64,000 nt of DNA from positions 2,480,001 to 2,544,000 of the forward strand of contig JAGKQI010000100.1 in the NCBI GenBank assembly GCA_018806915.1, given 5' to 3'. The translations under genes were made by a program, and so were the position numbers. Positions within the stretch are counted from its first letter, which is position 1; the number at the start of each line of letters is the position of its first letter. Source of the DNA: Phytophthora colocasiae. Its lineage: Eukaryota > Oomycota > Peronosporomycetes > Peronosporales > Peronosporaceae. Of this stretch, positions 55,496 through 64,000 are shown one piece after another. A model generated the notes under the pieces. The model was given only the letters and a program-made list of their open reading frames with translations. It was not told the DNA's origin and did no database searches.

Positions 55496-57724
55496 ATGCC
55501 GATCCCCACTGTAGACCCAGATGAGGAGTTGTGGGTTATAAGTTTCGACGGATCGGCACGCGTGAAACGAGGAGGAGGCGCTTTCAGCGCGATCGTGTGG
55601 AGTTTACCAGAGTGGAAGGTGATCAAGGCTAGATCGGATTATGCTGAAAGCCTCACTGTCAATGAAGCGGAATACCGTGGACTCTTGCTAGGTCTTGGCA
55701 TGATCGCACAGTTAGAACGCCGCCGTTTGGTCGTTTGTGGCGATTCGAATCTGGTAATCCGACAAGTCCGGGGCGAGATCGACTGCAAGGCGCCAGGATT
55801 GACGCTACTGAAACAGAAGGTGCTAGATCACTTGCGGAATTGGGGAGATCACGAGCTGGTCCATGTGAAGAGAGACTGGAATGGGAGCGCAGATAGCTTG
55901 GCGAGTGCCGCGCTGCAGCGAGGAAGCGGGATCGAAGTCCACGATGAGACAGATCGATGCGATCTGATCACCCTGAATCGGCTTAATGAGGTGTTGATCC
56001 CTCGAGTTGAAGATCGATCTGTGCAAGTGTCGGCAGTAGCCACGCGTGCAGCCCGAGCGCGACCTGGCGCCGCTGTCTTGCGAGAGGAACTGATCCGGGA
56101 GATGCGGGTTGATCGGATCAGGCGAGCCCAGGACGAGGAGGTCTGGATCGCAGGACTAAAGAAGTACCTGGCTGAGCAGATCGCGGATCTTACTCGAGCC
56201 GAATCCGGATCCTACGCCAAGATCGCCTCCGAGTACGAGGTAGATGAACAAGATCTGTTGTTTTACTGCCCACCAGGGCCGAGATCAAGAGGTGATCGCG
56301 ATCGCCTGATGAGACTTGTAGTTCCAGAAACGCTACAGCAGGATGTCCTCCACCACTATCATACGACTCTGGAAGGAGGACATCAGGGGATCGGACGCAC
56401 TTATCAGCGGATCCGAGATCATTTCCACTGGAGGGGATTATATCGGAGCGTGCAGCGATACGTAGGCGAGTGTGTAGATTGTGAGACCGGGAAGGGGAGA
56501 CCCACGATCCGGGGCGAGTCGCCGGGGAATCTGCAGGCGACATACCCATTCCAGATCATAGCAATGGATCACATACCTTCTCTGCCCAGATCCAACAAAG
56601 GCAACACCGAACTACTGATCTGGGTCGATCTGTTCACGGGATATGTGATCGCAAAGGCCAGTTCCTCCCGATCGGCCCAGACCGTCGCGGAATCTTATGA
56701 AGAATGCGTGTTCCGCAGATTTGGCGCTAGCGAGATGATCAGGCACGATCGAGAACCGGGTTTCATGTCCGACTTCTTCAGATCGTTCAATAAGATCCTG
56801 GGGCAGCGACAACGGGCGACGATGGCCTACCGGCCGCAAGCCAACGGGACTGCGGAACGGATGGTGCAAACGGCGACTAGGGCGATCAAGATGTATGTTC
56901 AAGATCTCGATCAGAAGGACTGGGATGAATACGCGGAGAGACTGACGTTCGCCATTAATACGGCTCACGATCGGGTTCGGGGAGATACCCCTCATTACCT
57001 GGTACATGGATGGGATCCGAGATCGACGTTGGAGGCAACGATCCCGATCGGATCGACCAGACGCCACGATCGCGATCCAAGACGGTGGAGGTATCGGGTT
57101 CAGAGATACTACCAGCAGTCGCGAGAGCAGGTCAACGCTAGACTACGAGAGGCGATTGCAGATCGAGCCGATCGGCACAATGAGGATGTCGATCCGCATC
57201 AGATCGAAGCTGGATCACGAGTTTGGCTATACCTAGATCGTGTGAAGGAAGGGTATGCACGTAAACTCGCTCACCTTTGGCACGGCCCGTTCCGTGTTGC
57301 AGAGAAGCTCAACGAATTCACGATCAAGCTGGAGATCGCGGGATCTGATTACCATATCTTTCCAGTGGTCCATGTTTCTAAGCTAAAGCTGGTGCGGAAT
57401 TTTCCGGATCGACCGCGGGTCGAGTTGACTGTGGATGAAGCAGATCGGCTAGATTTCGATGAGATCCTCCTTCCGGAGGACAGTTGGGTCCCAGATCTGG
57501 ATGCCGACGAGTACGAGGTCGAACGGATCTCGGACATGCGAAGTGGGAAACGGACTCGCTACGGCCGGATCTATCGTGAATTCCTGGTGCACTGGGTCGG
57601 TTATGATGAACCAACTTGGGTCGACGAAGCTGATCTTAACTGTGGAGCCATACTGAGCGCGTTCCTACGTGATCATGCTAACCGAAATCGGTTTGGCGTG
57701 ATGCAGTCGCACGAAGAGGTGTAG
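55496..57724 (+). CDS. B2 pol part 3: second RNase H, integrase and chromodomain (742 aa)
   Basis: Intact from ATG 55496 (MPIPTVDPDEEL). The second RNase H, residues about 12-140, has all four acids: ISFDGSA, VNEAEYRGLL, VCGDSNLVI and WNGSADSLA. This is the archaeal-type RNase H (aRNH) known from some plant and oomycete Gypsy elements. Integrase follows: HHYHTTLEGGH...CVDCETG zinc domain (56351-56480), catalytic Asp in IAMDHIPSL (56562), Asp in IRHDREPGF, Glu in NGTAERMVQ (56855). A chromodomain (YEVERISD ... REFLVHWVGYDEPTW, about 57510-57620) closes it and in the family directs insertion to marked chromatin. It is out of frame with part 2. Confidence 0.88.
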   Translation: MPIPTVDPDEELWVISFDGSARVKRGGGAFSAIVWSLPEWKVIKARSDYAESLTVNEAEYRGLLLGLGMIAQLERRRLVVCGDSNLVIRQVRGEIDCKAPGLTLLKQKVLDHLRNWGDHELVHVKRDWNGSADSLASAALQRGSGIEVHDETDRCDLITLNRLNEVLIPRVEDRSVQVSAVATRAARARPGAAVLREELIREMRVDRIRRAQDEEVWIAGLKKYLAEQIADLTRAESGSYAKIASEYEVDEQDLLFYCPPGPRSRGDRDRLMRLVVPETLQQDVLHHYHTTLEGGHQGIGRTYQRIRDHFHWRGLYRSVQRYVGECVDCETGKGRPTIRGESPGNLQATYPFQIIAMDHIPSLPRSNKGNTELLIWVDLFTGYVIAKASSSRSAQTVAESYEECVFRRFGASEMIRHDREPGFMSDFFRSFNKILGQRQRATMAYRPQANGTAERMVQTATRAIKMYVQDLDQKDWDEYAERLTFAINTAHDRVRGDTPHYLVHGWDPRSTLEATIPIGSTRRHDRDPRRWRYRVQRYYQQSREQVNARLREAIADRADRHNEDVDPHQIEAGSRVWLYLDRVKEGYARKLAHLWHGPFRVAEKLNEFTIKLEIAGSDYHIFPVVHVSKLKLVRNFPDRPRVELTVDEADRLDFDEILLPEDSWVPDLDADEYEVERISDMRSGKRTRYGRIYREFLVHWVGYDEPTWVDEADLNCGAILSAFLRDHANRNRFGVMQSHEEV

Positions 57725-58060
57725 ACGCAGAGAAGGCGACGTGACCGGGTCACAACGCCGAGATCGCGGATGCTGATCTGGATGTCTATCTGGATCGGAT
57801 GTGGAGATTTTATATTTTTCGTGGAGATTTTATATTTTTCTTGTATATGCATGTGAAACCGGAGTGATTGGATGGAAGGTGTGGAGATTTCGAAGATGCT
57901 AAGTGGGATCGAAACTGTGGAGTAAGTATGGAGAAGAACGCTGGTTTTGAAGCTGGAAAGATTACGTGGAATTGAAAAGAGGCTAGGCTGGAGTCAGGAT
58001 CGCGTGGCGAAGTACCGGATCGTGATAGAGAATATGTAAGCGTGCTGACCGACTCCGGGC
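57725..58060. other. B2 gap between convergent pol and antisense gene b
   Basis: Same as 40432-40770. Tandem 20-bp AT-rich strings at 57801-57820 and 57821-57840; no gene. Confidence 0.5.
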
Positions 58061-59761
58061 TCAGCTGATCACCTCCGGACTGGTCGAGATCGCGGGATCA
58101 GGAGTCCCAGGAGGTGTAGGTGGAGCAGGCGGGTTAAACTTGTTTTCGAGCCGTGGGATCTGCCGGGACGGGTGATCTGCCGGCCGATCGCGGTAATGGT
58201 TGCGCCAAGGGTCCTCCTGATCGCATTCTGCCAACGCAGAGATCAGATCGGTGGGCTCCGGTCGGTTCAGAGTCGGCTGGGCCAGGTTAGCCATTCGGGA
58301 GGCCGATCCGGGGTACCAGTATACCCGATCACGGATAGTAGGGAAGTGCAGGAAGTAGGGATCGAGCAGAAGATCGATGTCCGCCCACATCGCCCTCATC
58401 ATGGGCAGGAATCGTCCCAACAGCAGCCGCCAACGTTCTCCGGTACGGCTACGCCGTTGCCGACGCTCGAGGTAATACCGACGGAGATCAGGATCAGCTT
58501 CATACATCGCCTTCGTGATCTCGAGATAATGGGTCGATTCCCAGTAGGCCTGCAGGTGATCTGACTCGAAGGCGGCGTAGGCATCCGCGATCTGCCCCAG
58601 CATGGTTCCAGCACGACGATGTAGACCGAGATCGAAGGTGAGGGGGGCCGGTCGGTTGCGGAGCACCTCCCAAGGTCGGGTAGCAAGTAGGGCCTGCACG
58701 TTGGGCCCAGTGATCAGGCTAGCCAACCAACCGACCCCGGCTCGGGAAGGGCGATTAGCCGGTGATCTCGCGGGGTAGAGGAATCCGGGAGGTAGCAGCA
58801 GCCTCTTGGACAATGTGGAGAGGATCATACCGACGATCGCCAAAGTTCCGACGAACATCGGATCCCACGGGAAGACATCACCAGCCGCAAACTGCCGGAC
58901 GTTCGCATACCCGGGAATAGACGAGCTGATCGCGAACAGGGAGGGTGCAGCTGGGGCGTGGCGAGCCGCCGGGAGAGCCGCCACCCGGAGATCCCCACCG
59001 GGAGGGCTCCCGCCAGCTGGACTACCCCTCGGGGACCCCTGAGGAGAAGTGATCGGAGTCTGTGGGGAACTGCCGCCCGGAGGTGTCGGCTGCGCCGGAG
59101 GCGTCGATGGAGCAGGCCCCCCTTGATCACCGGATGCTGGAGGAGGATTTCCATGCCGGCGGTGCCACGACAGCGATCGGAGTATCGTAGCCCGAAGAGC
59201 GTCGTCGGATCCAGCGCCAGAATCCTCCGCGTCATCGTCATGCTCTGGATCGGGTTTACGTTTGGACCGATCCGAGCCACCCTTCTTCGGGGAAGGTGCT
59301 TCCACGGTCACTTGCGAGGTGGCCTGGGTGCGATCTGCTTCCTCCGCATCCGGCCCAGTCGGGATCGCGGGTTCAGGACCCAGATCGAAGGGGTCTGGGC
59401 TTTCCTCGTGCTTTTCTTCGAGCTCGGTCGCCTGGGCCTGGCCACCGGGTTGGTCTCCAGCGGGAACATCAGGTGGGGCCGCGTCGTGATCGGCCGGGGG
59501 AGGCTCCGTCCGCGAGGTCTTGTGCGGGGGCGATGTAGCAGGAGATGGGGGCGGACTGAGAGCACGTTTGACCCCCCGTTCATCTTGAGCAGCGCGGAGC
59601 CGAGACACCATTTCGGTCAGGACGTTGGTGGTCGCCATTACGTCACCTTCTGCCTGATCGTAGTTCTCCTGCAATGCCTGAAGACTCGCTTCTAACTCCT
59701 GCACTTCGGCATGGGTACCGATCAGATCATCCTCTACGACAAACAGAATATGAGTGATCAT
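58061..59761 (-). CDS. B2 antisense gene b: unrecognised 566-aa protein
   Basis: Unbroken on the minus strand from the ATG complement 59759-59761 (MITHILFVVEDD). Residues about 1-60 form a helical Leu/Glu segment. Residues about 65-290 are low-complexity, rich in Pro, Asp, Gly and Ser with basic clusters (KKGGSDRSKRKP). A hydrophobic stretch FVGTLAIVGMILSTL (about residues 310-325) could span a membrane. The last 230 residues are ordered-looking and Arg/Trp/Tyr-rich (RYYLERRQRRSRTGERW). No known domain is recognised. Presence in both B copies at the same place makes it part of the element. Role is unknown; env-like or captured host gene are only possibilities. Confidence 0.6.
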   Translation of the reverse strand: MITHILFVVEDDLIGTHAEVQELEASLQALQENYDQAEGDVMATTNVLTEMVSRLRAAQDERGVKRALSPPPSPATSPPHKTSRTEPPPADHDAAPPDVPAGDQPGGQAQATELEEKHEESPDPFDLGPEPAIPTGPDAEEADRTQATSQVTVEAPSPKKGGSDRSKRKPDPEHDDDAEDSGAGSDDALRATILRSLSWHRRHGNPPPASGDQGGPAPSTPPAQPTPPGGSSPQTPITSPQGSPRGSPAGGSPPGGDLRVAALPAARHAPAAPSLFAISSSIPGYANVRQFAAGDVFPWDPMFVGTLAIVGMILSTLSKRLLLPPGFLYPARSPANRPSRAGVGWLASLITGPNVQALLATRPWEVLRNRPAPLTFDLGLHRRAGTMLGQIADAYAAFESDHLQAYWESTHYLEITKAMYEADPDLRRYYLERRQRRSRTGERWRLLLGRFLPMMRAMWADIDLLLDPYFLHFPTIRDRVYWYPGSASRMANLAQPTLNRPEPTDLISALAECDQEDPWRNHYRDRPADHPSRQIPRLENKFNPPAPPTPPGTPDPAISTSPEVIS

Positions 59762-59778
59762 GGTCAGGTGGAGGGGAT

Positions 59779-60679
59779 CTAGACTATATGCGCACCTAGA
59801 CGAGTGGATCGTTGTCGCTCGGCGCTGAGATCCGCCTGTGCTCTGTCACGATCTGCGAACGCTTGGTCTCGTTCCACGAGTAGGCGATCCCGCTCCGAAG
59901 TGACTCGGTTCAGTTCGGAGTTAGCGTGGGCGAGTTGATCGGTGGCTGGGTCACGTTCACCAGCGATACTGGTCAGGAAGCGATCGCTCGGGCGGAGTCC
60001 GCCAAGGCTCGATCTCGCTCAGCCAGGGCCAATCGGGTGGGAGCCCCTGTCGAAGGCGTGGGGCTGGAATCCAGTTGGAGATGTGCAAGATCAGCCGAGA
60101 TCCGGTTGTAGCTGGCCTTGGCAGTGATGGAGTCTTGCTTCGCCTCAGCCAGATCGCAAGCATGGATCCGGGCTTCCGCCTGGAGATCCTGGATCTCGTT
60201 GGTGGCTTGTTCCACCTCTTCGGTCAGACGATCCCTGTCCTCTGTAGCTCGATCTAGGTCTGCCTGGGCAGAGTTGAGACGCCGCGCGAACTCGTCGCGT
60301 TCCGATCGGAGCTGGTGAACCTGCATACGCAATCCATCGAGATCAGAGGCTTCCTCCGCGAGATCAGCGATCTCGCGCTCCAGACGCGCAATCTCGCCCT
60401 GCTGGTCTGCCCGGAACCGCTCCATGGCGTCGACATGCGCCCGAAGTTCCATGGCTTCACGACTTAGTTGATCACGTTCGCGCACCAGGCGATCCCACCC
60501 TGGACTGCCCGGCATCGGCCCAGCCTCATCGGATGAGAGCGGGCGTGCGTGGTCTGGAGCCGGACCCGACGAACGTCGCGAGATGTCGGAATGGGGAGAT
60601 GGCGGACCGTCGGGGATCTTGGGGAATCGGGAGGTGTAGGCAAATAATCGCTCCCGGGATCACTTCCTTGCTGGCTCAT
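59779..60679 (-). pseudogene. B2 antisense gene a: coiled-coil protein, two frame breaks
   Basis: ATG complement 60677-60679. A missing G near 60613 relative to B1 breaks the Pro-rich start. A 5' TCC TGA stop near 59970 ends the middle frame. Between these, 60515-59973 is an open heptad-rich coiled coil (RERDQLSREAMELRAH ...). The stop of the final part (59779-59781) lies 17 bp before gene b, the same compact arrangement as in B1. Confidence 0.6.
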
Positions 60680-60804
60680 GGAGACTGGAAGGGATCCGTT
60701 GGTGGTGGTCGAAGTGTTGTCGGGGTGACTTGTGCCTTGGGCTGAAGATTGAGAATGAGACCTGAAGTGGACCGAGACGGACCAACTTGCAGGCTGGGGG
60801 CGGA

Positions 60805-62209
60805 TGTGGTGAAGCGCGAATAAGAAATCCGAGAAAAGGCAACGTCAGGCCCTAAGAGAGTCGGATCAAGCGACAGGGCCTCTGGCGAAGCAAGATGTCA
60901 GTTGATGACCCCAGATTGCGCGAACGATGGCTGACGAATGGATCCAGATCGATGTTCGTCTGGATCTCGCCAGCGATGAATGGATGGCGTCTTGGTCAAG
61001 TGAGACTAAGTGATTGGAGAACCCGTCGTGCGGTCCCGCGTGGCGGCTCAGGGTCGGAGGAGAAAAGGGCGCCTTGCCTGAGGTCGCATGAGAAGGAGAT
61101 CAAGGCGGCAGAGGGTCGGGATCGGTGTGATATATGGTGGGCCGGTGACAACATAACCGTGAGATGCTGCCGAGGGGACCTGATGGCAGTGTTAGTCGCG
61201 TGGGGAGTGGTGATCAAGTCTGGGAAGCTCAAGACCTGGAATGTCGACGACGCAGGCACGCGAGATCAAGTATGAAGGCTGCTGATCGGGATCATTGTTC
61301 AAGACGGTGGACCAAGATCGATGACCGAGATGGTTGATCGAGATCGGCTGATCGCCAGATCGGCGGATCAGCTGATCGCCAGATCGACAGATCGCCAGAT
61401 CGACAGATCGCCAGATCGCCAGATCGCCAGATCGGCTGATCGCCAGATCGGCAGATCGAGATCGCGATCAGGGGTTAGGTGAGATCAAGATCGAAGATCG
61501 GAAGGGCAGCTGTGTAGCCGGATGTCAGGTAATCGTAGGATAGCAGATGAGGATGGGGCTAGTAGACATAGGAATAACCATAAACAGAATCGAATTTGCT
61601 CTGGACATCACAAGTGCCTTCGTTCAAGACCGGAACTGGGAATTACATTGGCCCCCCGGCATCAAGAAGGTAAGGAGAAGAGATCTAGCATAGAGGTTAA
61701 TTCTGGATAATACATTGGCCAGTTTTACCCTATCTAGTGATCTATCCTTTACGTGCGAACTACGGATCGGAAGGAATTGGCTGCTTGGCCTGACGATCTC
61801 GTCGACTCTCAACCCATCAAGACACCCGCTATAGGAAGCGGCAAGCATCGTAAAGGAAGGGATCAGATCCCCAACATTGGACCTTTGGAAGACCTGGATC
61901 GAAGACCAGGTGACCGGATCAAGGCTCGAGAACTCGCCTGTGACCCGGATCAACCCCTCCGAGGTAGAGTGAAGTATTCCCACGCTATCTCACACCCCCT
62001 ACGTCACCCAAGACATTCTTCTCGTCCCAAGACATCTTCAGAAGTTACCTGGAAGAGCGTAACCCGCCTACCGACGGGTACACAAGGTGAACACTACACG
62101 CAACAAGATCACGGATCATCGGGGGACCCCCTCCGTTAGTCGGTGTCTGGGCGCAAGTGGCGATCGCGATCGGCCTCAACCGGATTTTGGCCAGATCCGC
62201 TCCACCACA
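60805..62209 (+). repeat. B2 3' LTR with internal deletion (1,405 bp)
   Basis: Same ends as the other LTRs, but about 191 bp are missing between the two AGAATCGAATTTGCTCT direct repeats, leaving one copy (61586-61602). The tandem array (about 61334-61460) also differs in unit order. Confidence 0.9.
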
Positions 62210-62718
62210 TCTACGACCAGGGGACGGAGTTCAAAAAGGAGTTCTACGAGTTGCTGGACAGCTACGGCATTGCAGCCGTGCCAACAACTACGCGTAACCC
62301 ACAGGCCAATGGCATCATCGAGCGCCTACACCGCGTTATTGGGGACAAGATGCGCACCCAGGAGATCGTGACGCACCACGACTGGAAAAACTTCCTGCAT
62401 AACGCAACGTTTGCTTTGAGAGCATCGTTTCACTCCATGCTTGGTGCCTCACCAGCACAAGCAACCTTCGGAAGGGACATGATTGTGGACGTGCAGCACA
62501 CTACCGACTGGCATGAACAACACACCCGGAGGCTGGAACAAGTCCACAAGAACAACCTACGCGAGAATGCAGGACGACGGACGTGGACATACCACCCAGG
62601 AGATCCCATCCTGCTTGTGACGGGGGTCACACAGCACTTCACACAGAGGAAGGCTTGGAGTATACAAACTCCTAGTGAACGGCAGTTCACTCGGTCCCCA
62701 AAGACTTGGGGAGACTAA
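62210..62718 (+). pseudogene. Element A integrase, C-terminal part
   Basis: Resumes with YDQGTEFKKEF (second catalytic Asp) and NPQANGIIERLHR (catalytic Glu, near 62301). It continues open through the GDPILLV barrel-like segment, then degrades: near 62650 frame changes alter the C-terminus, and the TAA is at 62716-62718. A chromodomain is not seen. Confidence 0.8.
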
Positions 62719-63113
62719 CTAAAGATTAGGTAGATTTAAGACTGAATATATTATAGATACTTGTTAGCTTGGCCTGCAATACAAACTAAAAGATATCTAT
62801 AGTGTAACCTATATAGAAGGTGATAGGTGGCTGCGGAGCCACCTGCCACGTGTCACCATGATGTGTGACACACCAAATGTATCCACTTCGGAAGAGTGAC
62901 TAAAGTCACTCTTCAATGTAACCCCGTTACATCCTCCCCCACTTAGATTCGACTCTCGTCCAATCAGAGAAGAGAGAAAATCCCTTTCACATTTCTCTCT
63001 TCAATGTCGAAATCGATCGACCTGCCGCCAGCTCTTATCGCTGCGGCTTCTGCTCTCACAGAGCACAGGGCGCACTGCCAACGCGTACCAGGCTTCCTTG
63101 GAAGCCCAGCAAC
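62719..63113. other. Non-coding tail of element A and leader of the next element
   Basis: AT-rich first 100 bp, then the hairpin cluster at 62825-62932, then a C-rich stretch (ATCCTCCCCCACTTAG) and a pyrimidine run TTTCACATTTCTCTCTTC (62987-63004). It could be LTR or leader sequence of the gag-like gene that follows, but no second LTR is in the window to confirm it. Confidence 0.4.
62825..62932. repeat. Cluster of four perfect hairpins
   Basis: Stems: AGGTGGCT/AGCCACCT (62825-62844), GTGTCAC/GTGACAC (62850-62871), GAAGAGTGACT/AGTCACTCTTC (62891-62914, two-base loop) and ATGTAAC/GTTACAT (62916-62932). All pair without mismatch within 108 bp. The loops differ, so they are not copies of one another. 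Confidence 0.8.
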
Positions 63114-63536
63114 ATGTCTGCAAAGGGTGCAAACCCAGACGCGCAAGCGTCTTCACGGAAGAAGGCTGCAAAGCCAACTTCCAAGCCAGCCAAGCCTCGC
63201 GGCAAGGCTTCGGCACTTCATGAGGCCACCGATGTGGCCTCCAGGGCTCTTAGCTCGCCCAGCAGCACTGCTGCGACGGCTAGCCCTAGCCAAAGGCGCA
63301 GTAGGTCTCCGTCCCTACCGCCTGATACTCGACCGAATCCTCGGTTCGAGTATAGGGACCATAGTCCCGGTTCCTGGAGTCCTTCCGAACAGGAAGCGAC
63401 TCTTGTCAGCTACTCGGGCGACGAGAGCGACAACGGCGACGCCGAGGGCAAGCCTGCGGCGGGTGCTCCAACCACGGAGGAGCACCATGGAGACAAGGAC
63501 ACCGCGTCCAAGTCTCCCGACAACTGTGATATGTAG
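63114..63536 (+). CDS. Gag-like N-terminal protein of another retroelement (140 aa)
   Basis: ATG 63114 (MSAKGANPDAQ). A basic Lys/Pro/Ala start, then Ser/Pro/Asp-rich disorder (SPSLPPDTRPNP, YSGDESDNGD), as in the N-terminal region of many oomycete Gypsy gag proteins. It stops at 63534-63536; similar acidic coding resumes at 63687, so about 150 bp may interrupt it. No conserved catalytic motif; the retroelement call rests on composition and context. Confidence 0.45.
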   Translation: MSAKGANPDAQASSRKKAAKPTSKPAKPRGKASALHEATDVASRALSSPSSTAATASPSQRRSRSPSLPPDTRPNPRFEYRDHSPGSWSPSEQEATLVSYSGDESDNGDAEGKPAAGAPTTEEHHGDKDTASKSPDNCDM

Positions 63537-63686
63537 GACACCATTTGATTTCCCCCGAGTTATGAGTGTTTGTCCTGCAAAGGAAAGATTGCTTTACCAA
63601 TTCTAGCAATACACATATAAGCTCTGGTGGGAATTCCAGAGGAGAATACTTACAACACGTTACAAGACTAGTTAATCACTTCGAAG
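63537..63686. other. Interruption between two gag-like segments
   Basis: Stops in all plus frames. AGGACA (63536-63541) and TGTCCT (63571-63576) form a small inverted pair. It may be a small insertion, an intron or simple decay; undecided. Confidence 0.3.
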
Positions 63687-64000
63687 GACAATCCGGATCA
63701 CGCACAGGATGAAGTAGCCACAACACTCCTGGCAGCCTGCGGTATTTACACCAGCGGCCGTGGTGGCGACACTACGCCACCACCTGTCAGACATCTGACA
63801 CTTGCTGAAGGGCGCGAACGCGCCCGGGCCATTCTGGCAGAGGAGAAGGTGCCCAGCACCAACTCCAAGAAGCGTCATGCTTCACAGTCTCCTTGTCAAG
63901 ACATGACAAGGAGAAGGGAGCTCGAAGAGATCTTCGGCCCCGACGACGTCGACGATGACGCCGATGAGGAGGAGGGGCTCATCCGCGAGCCCCAAGAGAT
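63687..64000 (+). CDS. Gag-like protein segment, cut by window edge
   Basis: Open frame from 63687 to the window end without an early ATG. It has an EGRERARAILAEEK helix, then a basic SKKRHAS and a very acidic DDVDDDADEEEGL stretch. Likely the continuation of the 63114 gene. Confidence 0.4.

Larger units (their letters stand above)
48228..62209 (+). mobile_element. Ty3/Gypsy family-B element, copy B2 (14.0 kb, complete ends)
   Basis: LTRs 48228-49816 and 60805-62209, target duplication TCTA at 48224-48227 and 62210-62213. Same orientation and structure as B1 and overall better preserved: the C-terminal pol gene and antisense gene b are intact. Confidence 0.92.
30541..62718 (+). mobile_element. 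Ty3/Gypsy element A, split in three by two nested insertions
   Basis: Its pieces are 30541-30986 (gag start), 45092-48227 (gag end to integrase) and 62210-62718 (integrase end). Removing the inserted elements and one copy of each 4-bp duplication restores collinear reading at both joints (IADNAEI and VIYDQGTEF). Domain order is gag, protease, RT, RNase H, integrase, which defines Gypsy. The LTRs could not be identified. GATC frequency is ordinary here, unlike the inserted family B. Confidence 0.88.

Overview
The window looks like nuclear DNA of a plant-pathogenic oomycete, most likely Phytophthora or a close relative. The evidence is Crinkler (CRN) effector-like genes with LFLAK-type N-termini, short GT-AG introns of about 50-65 nt, densely packed host genes, and a transposon load typical of those genomes (Ty3/Gypsy, Helitron-type, pogo and Tc1/mariner-type). 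The species cannot be fixed from sequence alone.

Layout. 1-9,060: a CRN cluster rebuilt by inverted duplication. Two near-identical arms of about 1.9 kb (1-1920 and 2890-4806) each carry a CRN gene and a gene for a small secreted glycine/tryptophan-repeat protein. A third copy of the small-protein block lies at 7.27-8.11 kb, with more CRN copies and fragments around it. Every full-length CRN copy is broken or shortened. 9.12-12.85 kb: two tandem Helitron-like elements with decayed PIF1-type helicase. 13.3-15.7 kb: decayed Tc1/mariner-type transposase and an unrecognised decayed minus-strand gene. 15.86-17.33 kb: an intact amino-acid transporter. 18.2-18.8 kb: GC-rich tandem repeats. 18.91-21.81 kb: a multi-intron pogo-like element with a shorter relative inserted inside it. 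22.4-30.1 kb: a gene island with gamma-SNAP, a DI-G-repeat protein, an HTH-prephenate dehydratase fusion, a PDZ protein, a coiled-coil protein and a small hypothetical protein.

30.5-62.7 kb is a nested retrotransposon array. One Gypsy element (A) is cut in gag and in integrase by two insertions (B1, B2) of the same ~14-kb Gypsy family. Both insertions have TG...CA LTRs and perfect 4-bp target duplications (CGGA and TCTA). Family B has two RNase H domains (the first degenerate, the second with all four catalytic acids), a chromodomain integrase, two antisense genes between pol and the 3' LTR, and a very high density of GATC in all its parts. The window ends at 63.1-64 kb in another gag-like gene preceded by a cluster of four perfect hairpins.

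Many single-base, often homopolymer, differences separate duplicate copies. Some frame breaks could be assembly errors rather than biology. All similarity statements are by eye.
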